Shown here one piece after another: positions 26,619-37,935 of a DNA stretch of 64,000 bases. The translations under genes were made by a program, and so were the position numbers. Positions within the stretch are counted from its first letter, which is position 1. Each line of letters starts with the position of its first letter. The notes under the pieces were generated by a model. That model saw nothing but the letters and a program-made list of their open reading frames with translations. It searched no databases and was not told the DNA's origin. This DNA is from Pseudomonadota bacterium. GTDB lineage: Bacteria; Pseudomonadota; Gammaproteobacteria; Steroidobacterales; Steroidobacteraceae. Location: positions 1 through 64,000 of the forward strand of contig JADIZR010000015.1 in the NCBI GenBank assembly GCA_016704655.1, in the 5' to 3' direction.

Positions 26619-28208
26619 ATGAGTTACCTCGTCCTCGCCCGCAAATGGCGCCCGCGCACGTTCGACGAGCTCGTCGGCCAGGACCATGTCCGTCGCGCGC
26701 TCACGAATGCGCTCGATTCCGGCCGGATCCACCATGCATTCCTGTTCACGGGCACGCGCGGCGTGGGCAAGACGACCATCGCGCGTATTTTCGCGAAGTC
26801 GCTCAACTGCGAGAAGGGCGTCTCGTCGACACCTTGCGGCCAGTGCCCGGCCTGTGTCGACATCGACGCCGGCCGCTTCGTCGACCTGCTCGAGGTCGAC
26901 GCGGCCTCGCGCACCAAGGTCGACGACACGCGTGAACTGCTCGACAACGTGCAGTACTCACCGGCGCGTGGGCGCTACAAGGTCTACCTCATCGACGAAG
27001 TCCACATGCTCTCGACGCACTCCTTCAACGCGTTGCTGAAGACGCTGGAGGAGCCGCCCCCGCACGTGAAATTCCTGCTGGCGACCACCGATCCGCAGAA
27101 GCTGCCGGTGACGGTGCTGTCGCGCTGCCTGCAGTTCCACCTGCGGCGTCTGCCGTTGCCCTTGATTTACGACCGTCTCGCGCAGATCGCCGCCGCCGAG
27201 AAGGTCGAATTCGAGCCGGCCGCGTTGCGTGCGATTGCGCGCGGCGCCGAGGGCAGCATGCGCGACGCGCTGTCGCTGCTCGACCAGGTGCTCGCCTTTG
27301 GCGGCGGCCGCGCCATGGAAGCGGAAGTGCGCACGCTGCTCGGCACGCTCGACCGCAAGCACGTGCAGGGCATCCTGACGGCGCTGGCCGGAAAGGATGG
27401 CGCAGCGCTGATGCAGCAGGCCGCGCACCTCGACGAGCGCGCGCCGGACTATCACCAGGCGCTCGGAGAATTGTCGGGCGCCATCCAGCGCATGGCGCTG
27501 TTGCAGGCGCTGCCGGACCTTCCTCCCGGCGACGACGAGGACGAAGACAAGCTGCTCGCCGGGCTCGCCGCGAAGTTCACGGCGGAAGACCTGCAGCTGC
27601 TGTACCAGATTGCGATCAACTCACGCCGCGACCTCGATTACGCGCCGGACGCGCGCGCAGGTTTTGAAATGGCGCTGCTCCGCATGCTTGCATTTCGTCC
27701 GCAGGGCCTGCCGCCCGCAGCGGCAGCGGGAGGTGGCGGGGCAGGCCAGGCGCGAGCGACAGTTGCTGCTCGACCCGCAAGTGCACCGAAACGTCCTGCA
27801 ACCGCGGCGAGTCCTCCGCCGGCCGGGTCCGACTGGGATGCACTCGTCGCCGCGCTCGGACTGCAGGGCACCGCCAAGCATTTCGCGGCCAACTGCGTGA
27901 TGCTCGAACGCAAAGGCGGCCTTGTCCGGCTGCGACTCGATCCGGCAGGAGACTCCTTCCGCAGGCCGCAGATCGAGAGCCGGCTGGCCGAGGCGCTCTC
28001 GCAGCATTACGGCGAAACGATTCGCCTCGAGATCACGCAGGCCGAGTCGCCCGGAGAAATCTTCACGCCCGCCAGGCGCGACGCGATTGTGGCCGAGGAC
28101 CGGCAGCGCGCTGCGGAACAATCGATCGACAGCGATCCTGCCGTGCGCGCGATGCGCGAAGTGTTCGGCGCGACGGTCCGACCCGGTTCGGTAAAACCGC
28201 TGGGTTGA
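26619..28208 (+). CDS. dnaX: DNA polymerase III subunit gamma/tau
   Basis: The clamp-loader ATPase that loads the beta clamp and couples polymerase to helicase. The 529-residue protein starts MSYLVLARKWRPRTFDELVG. Walker A is GTRGVGKTTIA near residue 50, the zinc-binding cysteines are in CEKGVSSTPCGQCPACVD, and Walker B/DExx is YLIDEVHMLS. A proline/alanine-rich linker (about 365-400) precedes the tau C-terminal domain. No clear slippery A-run for producing gamma by frameshifting was noticed. It heads the dnaX-ybaB-recR set. Confidence 0.95.
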   Translation: MSYLVLARKWRPRTFDELVGQDHVRRALTNALDSGRIHHAFLFTGTRGVGKTTIARIFAKSLNCEKGVSSTPCGQCPACVDIDAGRFVDLLEVDAASRTKVDDTRELLDNVQYSPARGRYKVYLIDEVHMLSTHSFNALLKTLEEPPPHVKFLLATTDPQKLPVTVLSRCLQFHLRRLPLPLIYDRLAQIAAAEKVEFEPAALRAIARGAEGSMRDALSLLDQVLAFGGGRAMEAEVRTLLGTLDRKHVQGILTALAGKDGAALMQQAAHLDERAPDYHQALGELSGAIQRMALLQALPDLPPGDDEDEDKLLAGLAAKFTAEDLQLLYQIAINSRRDLDYAPDARAGFEMALLRMLAFRPQGLPPAAAAGGGGAGQARATVAARPASAPKRPATAASPPPAGSDWDALVAALGLQGTAKHFAANCVMLERKGGLVRLRLDPAGDSFRRPQIESRLAEALSQHYGETIRLEITQAESPGEIFTPARRDAIVAEDRQRAAEQSIDSDPAVRAMREVFGATVRPGSVKPLG

Positions 28209-28216
28209 ACACCCGC

Positions 28217-28270
28217 TTCACCATTCGCCGTTCACCATTCACTAATCACTAATCACTAATCACTAATCAC
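28217..28270. repeat. 7-nt tandem repeat (TTCACCA / ATCACTA family)
   Basis: Seven full heptamers in register, TTCACCA, TTCGCCG, TTCACCA, TTCACTA and three ATCACTA, then a partial ATCAC. The array fills most of the gap between dnaX and ybaB. A shorter array of the same heptamer lies at 48622-48642. Confidence 0.85.
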
Positions 28271-28285
28271 TTCCCTGAGACGCAC

Positions 28286-28612
28286 ATGATGAAAGGCGGC
28301 ATCGGCAACATGATGAAGCAGGCGCAGGCGCTGCAGGCGAACATGCAGAAGGCGCAGGCAGAGATTGCGGCCATGGAGGTCGTCGGCGAGTCCGGCGGCG
28401 GCATGGTCAAGATCACGGTGAACGGCAAGCACGAAGCGAAGCGCGTGCAGATCGATCCAGCCGTGCCGCTCGACGATCGCGAGATGATCGAAGACCTGGT
28501 GGCGGCGGCGATCAACGACGCCGCGCAGCGCATGGAAGCCGCGACGCAGCAGCGCATGTCGAGCGTCATGGGCGGCATGAACCTGCCCCCGGGCTTCAAG
28601 CTGCCGTTCTGA
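28286..28612 (+). CDS. ybaB: YbaB/EbfC-family nucleoid-associated protein
   Basis: A 108-residue DNA-binding dimer of the YbaB/EbfC family, encoded between dnaX and recR as in most bacteria. The N-terminal helix MMKQAQALQANMQKAQAEIA, the central MVKITVNGKHEAKRVQIDP and the LVAAAINDAAQRMEAATQQ helix are standard. Two adjacent ATG codons (28286, 28289) can serve as start. The heptamer repeat lies only 15 bases upstream, so its ribosome site falls within or next to the repeat end. Confidence 0.93.
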   Translation: MMKGGIGNMMKQAQALQANMQKAQAEIAAMEVVGESGGGMVKITVNGKHEAKRVQIDPAVPLDDREMIEDLVAAAINDAAQRMEAATQQRMSSVMGGMNLPPGFKLPF

Positions 28613-28634
28613 GCGGCGCACCGCAGCTCCGCTC

Positions 28635-29234
28635 ATGCTCTATCCGCCTTCACTCAGCCGGCTGATCGAAGCCTTCCGCTGCCTGCCGGGCGTCGGCCCG
28701 AAGTCGGCGCAGCGGATGGCGTTCCACCTGCTGGAGCGTGACCGCAGCGGCGGCAATGAGATCGCCGCGTCCGTTGCCGCTGCCATGGCGAAGCTCGGGC
28801 ACTGCAAGCGCTGCCGCATGTTCGCCGAAGGCGAATTGTGCCCGGTGTGCGCCGCTACGGGCCGCGATACGTCGCTGCTCTGCGTGGTGGAATCACCGGC
28901 CGACGTGGTCGCGATCGAGCAGACTGCGAGTTTCCGCGGCTGCTATTTCGTGCTGATGGGCCACCTGTCGCCGCTCGATGGCGTCGGCCCGGCCGAGATC
29001 GGGATCGGCGATTTCGAGAAACTTCTGGGCGCAGGCGAGGTCAAGGAAGTGATCCTCGCCACGAATCCCACCGTCGAGGGCGAGGCCACGGCGCACTTCC
29101 TGGCCGAGGTCGCGGCGCGGTTCGGATTGCGCGCATCGCGGATCGCGCACGGCGTGCCGGTGGGTGGTGAACTCGAATACGTCGATGGCGGCACGCTCGC
29201 GCACGCGCTGGCGGGCCGCACGCCGGCCCTCTGA
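28635..29234 (+). CDS. recR: recombination mediator RecR
   Basis: RecR works with RecO (and RecF) to load RecA on gapped DNA. The 199-residue protein has the helix-hairpin-helix LPGVGPKSAQRMAFHLL, the zinc finger CKRCRMFAEGELCPVC and the Toprim core CVVESPADVVAIEQT. It follows ybaB by 22 bases. Confidence 0.95.
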   Translation: MLYPPSLSRLIEAFRCLPGVGPKSAQRMAFHLLERDRSGGNEIAASVAAAMAKLGHCKRCRMFAEGELCPVCAATGRDTSLLCVVESPADVVAIEQTASFRGCYFVLMGHLSPLDGVGPAEIGIGDFEKLLGAGEVKEVILATNPTVEGEATAHFLAEVAARFGLRASRIAHGVPVGGELEYVDGGTLAHALAGRTPAL

Positions 29235-29242
29235 CACCTGGG

Positions 29243-29698
29243 ATGACGATGAAACACGCAGCGACGATTCGAACTGGCCTGGGCGCCGTGCTGCTGCTCG
29301 CAGCGACTGCCGCGACCTTTGCGGTTGAACCTGCGCCGACGCAGGCAACGACGGACGCCGCAACACCGGCACCTGCAACACCTTTCGATACGGCGAGCCG
29401 GCTGTACGAGCAGGGCAAGCAGGCCGCAGCGCTGATTACGCTGCAGCAGCTGGCCGAGGCGGGCGACGCGCGGGCGCAGTACCTAGTCGGCCTCGACCTG
29501 ATCGAAGGCCAGTACATCAAGCGCGACAACGCGCTGGGCTTCGCCTACCTGGTGCTGGCGACCGAAGACAAGCAGTGGGGCGACCTGGTCGCTCCGCGCG
29601 CGCGCGAAGCCCGTGCGGTCGTCGAGCCGCAGCTGTCGGGCCCGGACCTGATCCATGCGGATGCGCTGATCGCCGCCTACAAGCAGCGGAAAAAATAG
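29243..29698 (+). CDS. exported protein with a Sel1-like repeat
   Basis: A 151-residue protein with a signal peptide (GLGAVLLLAATAATFAVEP), an alanine/threonine/proline-rich linker and one or two Sel1/TPR-like helices: ASRLYEQGKQAAALITLQQL, then AEAGDARAQYLVGLDLIEGQ. Such proteins act as protein-protein adaptors in the periplasm. It starts eight bases after recR and ends two bases before the convergent ppsA stop. Partner unknown. Confidence 0.7.
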   Translation: MTMKHAATIRTGLGAVLLLAATAATFAVEPAPTQATTDAATPAPATPFDTASRLYEQGKQAAALITLQQLAEAGDARAQYLVGLDLIEGQYIKRDNALGFAYLVLATEDKQWGDLVAPRAREARAVVEPQLSGPDLIHADALIAAYKQRKK

Positions 29699-29700
29699 CG

Positions 29701-32070
<2,370 letters not shown>

Positions 32071-32145
32071 GAGCGACCCCTTGCTAGGTCAACGGACTAG
32101 GTGAAACACTGCGCACAACTCCGTGCCCCGGGAACCGCCGTGCCG

Positions 32146-32970
32146 ATGAATCGCCGAACGGTATTTTTCGTATCTGACCAGACCGGCGTGACAGCCGAGA
32201 CGATGGGGCACAGCCTGCTCACGCAATTCGAGGGCCAGGAATTCAGGCAGGTGACTCTGCCATTTATAGCCAGTGTTGACAAGGCAGAGGAAGCCGTAAG
32301 AAAGATCAACGCGACGGGTCACGAAGACGGCCTGCGGCCCATCGTTTTCAGCACCCTGGTGAAGGAAGACCTGCGCCGCGTCGTCAAGTCCAGCAACGGC
32401 CTGTTCCTCGATTTCTTCGACGCGTTTCTCGGTCCGCTCGAGGGCGAACTGCGGGTCAAGTCGAGCGAGCGGGCCGGTCGCGCGCACGGCATTGCGGACC
32501 AGCTCGTCTACAGCACGCGCATCGAGGCCACGAACTTCGCGCTGGCGACGGATGACGGCGCGATCACGGCGGACTACGAGCGCGCCGACGTGATTCTCAT
32601 CGGCGTGTCGCGCTCGGGCAAGACCCCGACGTGCATCTACATGGCGATGCAGTACGGCGTGTTCGCCGCCAACTATCCTTTCACCGAAGACGATTTCGAC
32701 GGCAAGCAGTTGCCGGCGTCGGTGCGCGGCCACACCCCCAAGCTCTTCGGGCTCACGATCTCGCCGCTCAGGCTGCAGCAGATCCGCAACGAGCGCCGCC
32801 CCGGCAGCCGCTATGCCTCGATCTCGCAGTGCGAGTTCGAGGTGCGCAGCGCCGAGAACCTGTTCCACCGTCACGGCATTCCATCGATCGACACGACCGA
32901 GTGTTCGATCGAGGAGATCGCGAGCCGCATCATCGACCGCAGGGGCATCGAGCGCCGGCTGCGGCCGTGA
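32146..32970 (+). CDS. ppsR: PEP synthase regulatory protein (bifunctional kinase/phosphorylase)
   Basis: PSRP phosphorylates a threonine on PEP synthase using ADP and removes it using phosphate. The 274-residue DUF299-family protein shows FVSDQTGVTAETMGHSLL at the N-terminus and the P-loop GVSRSGKTPTCIYMA near residue 155. ATG 32146 matches the family start; GTG 32101 would add 15 residues. It is divergently transcribed from ppsA with about 75 bases between the starts. Confidence 0.93.
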   Translation: MNRRTVFFVSDQTGVTAETMGHSLLTQFEGQEFRQVTLPFIASVDKAEEAVRKINATGHEDGLRPIVFSTLVKEDLRRVVKSSNGLFLDFFDAFLGPLEGELRVKSSERAGRAHGIADQLVYSTRIEATNFALATDDGAITADYERADVILIGVSRSGKTPTCIYMAMQYGVFAANYPFTEDDFDGKQLPASVRGHTPKLFGLTISPLRLQQIRNERRPGSRYASISQCEFEVRSAENLFHRHGIPSIDTTECSIEEIASRIIDRRGIERRLRP

Positions 32971-33026
32971 AGCGGCGACGGCGTGCCGTTGCCATGAGTC
33001 CAGGCGCGGGGGCAGCCGGGCTTTCT

Positions 33027-33182
33027 GGCAACCCGGATCGCCCGCGCATCCGTGAATCGCGCGAGGGCACGCCTTTCTGGCGAGCCGTTGCCCGCACCTT
33101 CGGCGGCATGGTGCCGGCGGCTGGCCGGAAAAATCGTGCCGCCTCGCAGCGATTCAGGATGCGGCGGGCGATCCGGGTTGCC
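33027..33182. repeat. 156-bp imperfect inverted repeat
   Basis: The outer 19 bases are a perfect inverted repeat (GGCAACCCGGATCGCCCGC at 33027-33045 against 33164-33182). Similarity continues to about 34 bases per arm (GCATCC, TGAATCGC) with a few one-base offsets, and weaker pairing continues inward. It occupies most of the 318-base gap between ppsR and the DUF1249 gene, which holds no gene. It has the build of a small non-autonomous palindromic element, and no second copy is in the window. Confidence 0.75.
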
Positions 33183-33288
33183 CAATGAACCCTGGACGGG
33201 CCGCCCCGCTGCAGTGTTCTTCATGCACACGTCCCAGTGCTGTGCGCCGCTTCACAGGCGCGCCGAAACCCTGTGCTATATTCGGGTC

Positions 33289-33771
33289 ATGTTGCTCGAT
33301 CACCTCTGCATCACTTCCTGGCGCGCGCGGCCGGTGAGCTTCGTGAGCCTGATGTCGCTCTACGAAAGCAACTTCCTGCGCCTGAAGGAGCTCGCGGGTG
33401 ACATCCGCCGCCACCACGGCGTGGCGGTGTCGCGCACGAAAGTGGACTGCGACCTGCACCTGTCGGTGCTTGAGCACACGCCGTACACGTCGGCGGTGCG
33501 GCTCACGTACCACTTCGAAGAAGCCGACGCGACGGTGGCCGACCCCGACCTCGAGATCCGCGTCTATCACGACGCGCGGCTGGCCGAGGTCAGCGCTTGC
33601 GGCCGGTGGATCCGGCACCAGAGCCTCGCGCACGTGCGGGCCGGTATCCCGGCGCAGCTCGGCGAACGCTGGCTGCGCAACATGATGCTCAACAAGTGGC
33701 TCGATTACTGCCTCGAGCGCGGTCACGAATTCACGCCGGCAGCCCAGGTTGCGGCGAATGCGCCTGCCTGA
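33289..33771 (+). CDS. DUF1249 (YqiB-like) protein
   Basis: A 160-residue DUF1249-family protein. The family signature is a short N-terminus leading to LMSLYESNFLRLKELAG, then VDCDLHLSVLEHTPYTSAVRLTY-like strands and the C-terminal helix LGERWLRNMMLNKWLDYCLE. In enterics the homologue yqiB sits between nudF and cpdA; here neither is present. A TATATT box ends six bases before ATG 33289, hinting at a leaderless or very short-leader message. Function unknown. Confidence 0.8.
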   Translation: MLLDHLCITSWRARPVSFVSLMSLYESNFLRLKELAGDIRRHHGVAVSRTKVDCDLHLSVLEHTPYTSAVRLTYHFEEADATVADPDLEIRVYHDARLAEVSACGRWIRHQSLAHVRAGIPAQLGERWLRNMMLNKWLDYCLERGHEFTPAAQVAANAPA

Positions 33772-34795
33772 AAGACTGCGCCGGCTGCTCCACCGGCTCG
33801 CCGGTCGCGAACCAAACATCGAAGACGAACGGCTGTTCGAGCTGTTTCGTAATCGCGTCGAGTTGAAGAAGGAACTCACGGCGCTCGATGACGAACGCCA
33901 CCGCCTGCTCGATCGCCTGAAGTTGCAGGAAGGCGCAACGATGCGCGTCGAAGAGCAGATGGCGTCGCTCGAACAGTACCTCGGCCGATTCGACGAGGGC
34001 TACAAGAGCCTCGCGTACTACCAGCTGAAGGCGCTCTGGCGCGTCGCCTGCAAGCGGCTGGAGCAGTTCGGTGCCGAGCTCGCGCGACAGCAGAAGGATC
34101 GTGAGCGCAAGATCCAGCTGGCCGAGTTCGATCGCGCGAAACGCGAGCGCGTGGCCGTGGTGAATCGGGAACTGGTCGAAGCCAGGGTGCTCGGGGAGCA
34201 GCTGCAGGCGGAGCAGAAGCTGGCCCGGCTGAAGCTCGCGTCGCTGCAGGGCTTCTGGAACTACTTCCGTCGTCGTCGTCTCTTCGACGCCATCCAGGCG
34301 CGCGAGCTGCGGATCGTCGAGGCCAACGACCAGATCGAGCACCTCGACGCACAGGTGCAGGCGATCCAGGCCGAGCCATCCCCACTGTTCGAGGGCTTGA
34401 GCGTCGACGGCCGGCGCGCCGTGAACCTCGCAGTCATCGGCTACGCCGACCTGCTCTATGACCGGTTGGCCCAGGGCGGGCTGGCGGAGCTCGCGCGCCA
34501 GAGCACGCTGAAGCGGGTGTTCGACGCCAGTTACGGCACGCAACAGGAATGCCAGGCACTGATGCACAAGGCATCGCAGGCCGTCGCAGACGTCGAGCGC
34601 ATGAGCGAGGACCTCGCCGAGATCAAGCGGCGGTCCGATCGACTGCGCAGTTCCGCCGTCTATCGCAGTCCGGAAGAAACGGTGCCGAACGCGAATTCCA
34701 TTGCGCCGCTCGATGCCCAGGCAGGCACGCAGCGCATGGCACCCAACGTCCTGCTCGACGAGTACTGGGAAATCCACAGCGCCCTGGTCCGGTGA
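33758..34795 (+). CDS. coiled-coil hypothetical protein
   Basis: A 345-residue protein that overlaps the DUF1249 gene by 14 bases and so is probably co-translated. Long charged helices (about residues 20-190, e.g. RFDEGYKSLAYYQLKALWRV and EFDRAKRERVAVVNRELVEA) predict extended coiled coil, with a second helical region near 240-300. No signal peptide, transmembrane segment or catalytic motif is visible. Not recognised. Confidence 0.65.
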   Translation: MRLPERLRRLLHRLAGREPNIEDERLFELFRNRVELKKELTALDDERHRLLDRLKLQEGATMRVEEQMASLEQYLGRFDEGYKSLAYYQLKALWRVACKRLEQFGAELARQQKDRERKIQLAEFDRAKRERVAVVNRELVEARVLGEQLQAEQKLARLKLASLQGFWNYFRRRRLFDAIQARELRIVEANDQIEHLDAQVQAIQAEPSPLFEGLSVDGRRAVNLAVIGYADLLYDRLAQGGLAELARQSTLKRVFDASYGTQQECQALMHKASQAVADVERMSEDLAEIKRRSDRLRSSAVYRSPEETVPNANSIAPLDAQAGTQRMAPNVLLDEYWEIHSALVR

Positions 34796-34827
34796 GCGCC
34801 GGTTCGGAGGCGCGGCGGAAGCCGGCC

Positions 34828-37800
34828 TCAGACTCCGGGCTCGGCCTGCGGCGAGCCGGTCGGGGGTGCTTCGACAGCGGATTGTTCGCGGGTGAAAACG
34901 CGCTTACGCCACAGGTTCAAGTCGTCGAACCAGACGTAGAACACCGGCACGATGATCAGCGAGACGATCGCCGAGAACGCGAGTCCGCCGATGATGGCGC
35001 GCGCGAGCGGGTGGTACGCCGGTCCCTCGCCACTGCCGCCGATCTGCGCGTCGCCGATGGCGAGCGGCAGCATGCCAAGCAGGGTCGTGAGCGTCGTCAT
35101 CATGATCGGGCGCAGGCGATCGTGTCCGGCCTGCAGGATCGCTTCGTGCCGTGGCATGCCGGCGTGCCGCAGGTCGATCACGTGCGCTATCAGCACGATG
35201 CCGATGTTCACGACCACGCCCATCAGCACCATGAAGCCGATCATCGCCATCATCGTGATGGTCGTGCCGGTGAGCGTGAGGAACCAGATCGAGCCCACGA
35301 TTGCGAAGACGATCGAAGTGATGATCGAGAGCGGATAGAGCGCGGACTCGAACAGCGACGCCATCACCAGGAAGATCAGCACCACCGCGAGCAGCATGTT
35401 CTGCGCCATGGTCTGGATGGCCTTGTCGTTCTCCTCGAAGCCGCGGCCGAACTTCCACGTGTAGCCGGCCGGCAGCGCATATGCCGCCATCACGGGTTCG
35501 ACCCGCTTGCGCACCTCGTCCATGGTCGTGTCCTTGGTGAGATTTGCGCTGATCACGACGGTCGTGAGGCGATTGAGGCGCTGGATCTCGCGGTCGCTCG
35601 GCTTTACGACGAAGTCAGCGACAGCGCCGAGGTCGGTGCGCGAACCGTCGGGCAGCATCACCGGCACTCGCGCCAGGTCCTCGACCGACTGGCGGTCGGA
35701 TTCGCGGAACGCGAGCCGCATGGTGATCTCACGTTCGGACGTACGCAATTCCGGCAGGCGGTCGCCGCGCATGGCGCCCGCCACGGTGAGTGCGATGTCC
35801 TGCGTGGTGAGGCCGAGCTGCGACGCGCGGTCGCGATTTACGACCACCTGCACTTCCTGCTCGCCCGTGCCGGCCTCGGAACGCACGGCTTCGAGCCCTG
35901 AGATCGACGACAGGCGGTGCGCGACCTCGCGCGAGATGCCGGCCAGACGCTCCGTTGATTCGCCGGCAAGCTGCAGGCTGAATGACGTGGAGCCGCTCAT
36001 GCTGTCGTCGAAGGTGAAGTTGGGCTTGCCGATGATGATCTCCGGCATGTCCGCCATCACGCGTTCCATGACTACCGTCGCAGGCACCCGGGCCTCGTCC
36101 TTCGCCGTGAGGTAAAGACGCGTGTTGGCCTGGTCGTTCTGCCAGTACGAGTAGAACGTGTCGATGTCGAACCTTTCCTTGTTCGCGGCGACGTACGCCT
36201 CCACCCGCTGCACTGCCTGCTCGACACGCTGCATCGGGTGCGAGCCTTCGAGGTGGTAGTTGATCATCAGCATGCGACTCGCTTCCTGCGGGAACGGATC
36301 CACCTTGGTCAGCTTGAGCATGAACAGCGGCACGGGCGAGACGACGATCAGGGCCGTGATCAGCGCCATCCACTTGCGGTGGGTGAGGGCCCAGTTGAGC
36401 GCGTTCCCGTAGCGAAGCTGCAGCCGGCCGAACCAGGAGCCGTCCTTGACGGGCGGGGGCGGGGACATGCGCGCGGCGAGCATCGGCAGCAGTGTCTGCG
36501 CGATCACCAGCGACGCCAGCATCGCGACGATGATCGGCACCGCGACGTGCACCAGGAAGATCGACATCTGGTTGCGCTCGCCGAAGACGAGCGGCAGGAA
36601 GACGATGATCATCGAGAACGTGCCGGCGAGTGTCGCGACACCCACTTCCTTCACGCCGGCGAGCGTCGATTCGAGCGGATGGCCCGGGTGCAGCTGCCGG
36701 TGCCGGAAAATACTTTCCGTGATCACCACCGAGTTGTCGACCAGCATGCCGATCGCGAGCAGCATGCCCATCATCGTCAGGATGTTGAGCGTGAACCCCA
36801 TGAAGTACATCGCGGCGAGCGTGACCAGCAGCGAGGCGGGCACCGCGACGCTCACGATCAGCGTGGTCGGGAGATGCCGCAGGAAGAACAGCAGCATGAA
36901 GAAGCTGAGTACCGCACCGATCATGCCGGCCTTGCGCAGCTCGCTCAGGGACTCGCGGATGCTGTCGGCCTGGTTGCCGACGACCAGGATCTTGATGCCC
37001 TGGAACTGCGGCAGGTCGCGGGCCTTCTCGATGGCCTCGAGGACGCGATCGGCGACGTCGACGACATTGGCCTGGGTGGACTTGAATATGTCGATGCCGA
37101 CGGCTGGGCGGCCTTCCATGCGGCGGCCCACCGGGAGTTCGGGCGACACGAGCTCTACCTGCGCGATGTCCCCAAGCCGCACGCCGGGGGAGAGCAGCAG
37201 GTTGCGTACGTCGTCGATGCTGCTGAACTCGCCGATCGGACGCACCGTGAAGCGTGAGTTGTTCTCGGTGATCTCGCCGGCGCTGACGGAGAAATTGCTC
37301 TGCTCGAGCAGCATGCGCAGCTGGCGTACGTCGACGCTGTAGGCGGCGAGCCGGGTGGGGTCGACGAGAATGCGCACTTCCCGCGGCTGCACGCCCTGCA
37401 ACTCGACGCGCGCGACGCCCTCGATGCGCTCGATCGGCCGTTGCAGGTACTTCTCCAGCATCTCGTACTGGTCCGTCAGGTCCTTGTCGGACGAGATTCG
37501 GATCACGGCCACCGGCTGGTCGCCTGAGCTGAAGGCAAACATCAGCAGCCGGTCGGCGCCAACCGGCAGCTGCGGCCGGATCGAGTCGAGCTTCGTGCGC
37601 ACCTCGAACGCGGCGGCGTCCACGTCGCGGTCCCAGTCGAACAGCACCGTGAAGGTCGCCTGGTCGGACTGCGCGCTCGCCCGGATTTCCTTGATGCCCG
37701 ACAGCGTTGCAAGCGCCTCCTCGACCGGGCGCACCACGAGCTCCTCCATCTCCTCCGGGGTCGACCCCGCGTACGGCACGATGATCTGCATTCCCGGAAA

Positions 37801-37923
37801 CGAAATGTCCGGCATGGCTTCGAGCCGCAGCAGCTTGCCCGAGATCAGGCCGACCGCGAGCAGCGCGAGCGCCGCCATGACCGTGGTCACGGGGCGGGAG
37901 AGGGCGACCTGCGTGTGCAGCAT
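34828..37923 (-). CDS. RND efflux transporter permease, second of two
   Basis: A 1031-residue inner-membrane RND (AcrB/HAE1-like) proton-driven pump subunit. It starts MLHTQVALSRPVTTVMAALA and has two large periplasmic loops. The helix-4 proton-relay region is GMLVDNSVVITESIF, with Asp-Asn where AcrB has Asp-Asp. The C-terminal half repeats the fold (MIGFMVLMGVVVNIGIVLIA). It lies 12 bases downstream of a second, different permease gene and shares that operon with an adaptor. No outer-membrane channel gene follows, so a TolC-like partner must be elsewhere. Confidence 0.92.
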   Translation of the reverse strand: MLHTQVALSRPVTTVMAALALLAVGLISGKLLRLEAMPDISFPGMQIIVPYAGSTPEEMEELVVRPVEEALATLSGIKEIRASAQSDQATFTVLFDWDRDVDAAAFEVRTKLDSIRPQLPVGADRLLMFAFSSGDQPVAVIRISSDKDLTDQYEMLEKYLQRPIERIEGVARVELQGVQPREVRILVDPTRLAAYSVDVRQLRMLLEQSNFSVSAGEITENNSRFTVRPIGEFSSIDDVRNLLLSPGVRLGDIAQVELVSPELPVGRRMEGRPAVGIDIFKSTQANVVDVADRVLEAIEKARDLPQFQGIKILVVGNQADSIRESLSELRKAGMIGAVLSFFMLLFFLRHLPTTLIVSVAVPASLLVTLAAMYFMGFTLNILTMMGMLLAIGMLVDNSVVITESIFRHRQLHPGHPLESTLAGVKEVGVATLAGTFSMIIVFLPLVFGERNQMSIFLVHVAVPIIVAMLASLVIAQTLLPMLAARMSPPPPVKDGSWFGRLQLRYGNALNWALTHRKWMALITALIVVSPVPLFMLKLTKVDPFPQEASRMLMINYHLEGSHPMQRVEQAVQRVEAYVAANKERFDIDTFYSYWQNDQANTRLYLTAKDEARVPATVVMERVMADMPEIIIGKPNFTFDDSMSGSTSFSLQLAGESTERLAGISREVAHRLSSISGLEAVRSEAGTGEQEVQVVVNRDRASQLGLTTQDIALTVAGAMRGDRLPELRTSEREITMRLAFRESDRQSVEDLARVPVMLPDGSRTDLGAVADFVVKPSDREIQRLNRLTTVVISANLTKDTTMDEVRKRVEPVMAAYALPAGYTWKFGRGFEENDKAIQTMAQNMLLAVVLIFLVMASLFESALYPLSIITSIVFAIVGSIWFLTLTGTTITMMAMIGFMVLMGVVVNIGIVLIAHVIDLRHAGMPRHEAILQAGHDRLRPIMMTTLTTLLGMLPLAIGDAQIGGSGEGPAYHPLARAIIGGLAFSAIVSLIIVPVFYVWFDDLNLWRKRVFTREQSAVEAPPTGSPQAEPGV

Positions 37924-37935
37924 GGGAGCGGATCC

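Noticed and set aside
26619..28208. Programmed frameshift in dnaX producing gamma
   Set aside because: No A-AAA-AAG-type slippery run with a downstream hairpin was found in the region after the ATPase domains.
28217..28270. CRISPR or binding-site array
   Set aside because: Contiguous 7-base units without spacers form a simple tandem repeat.
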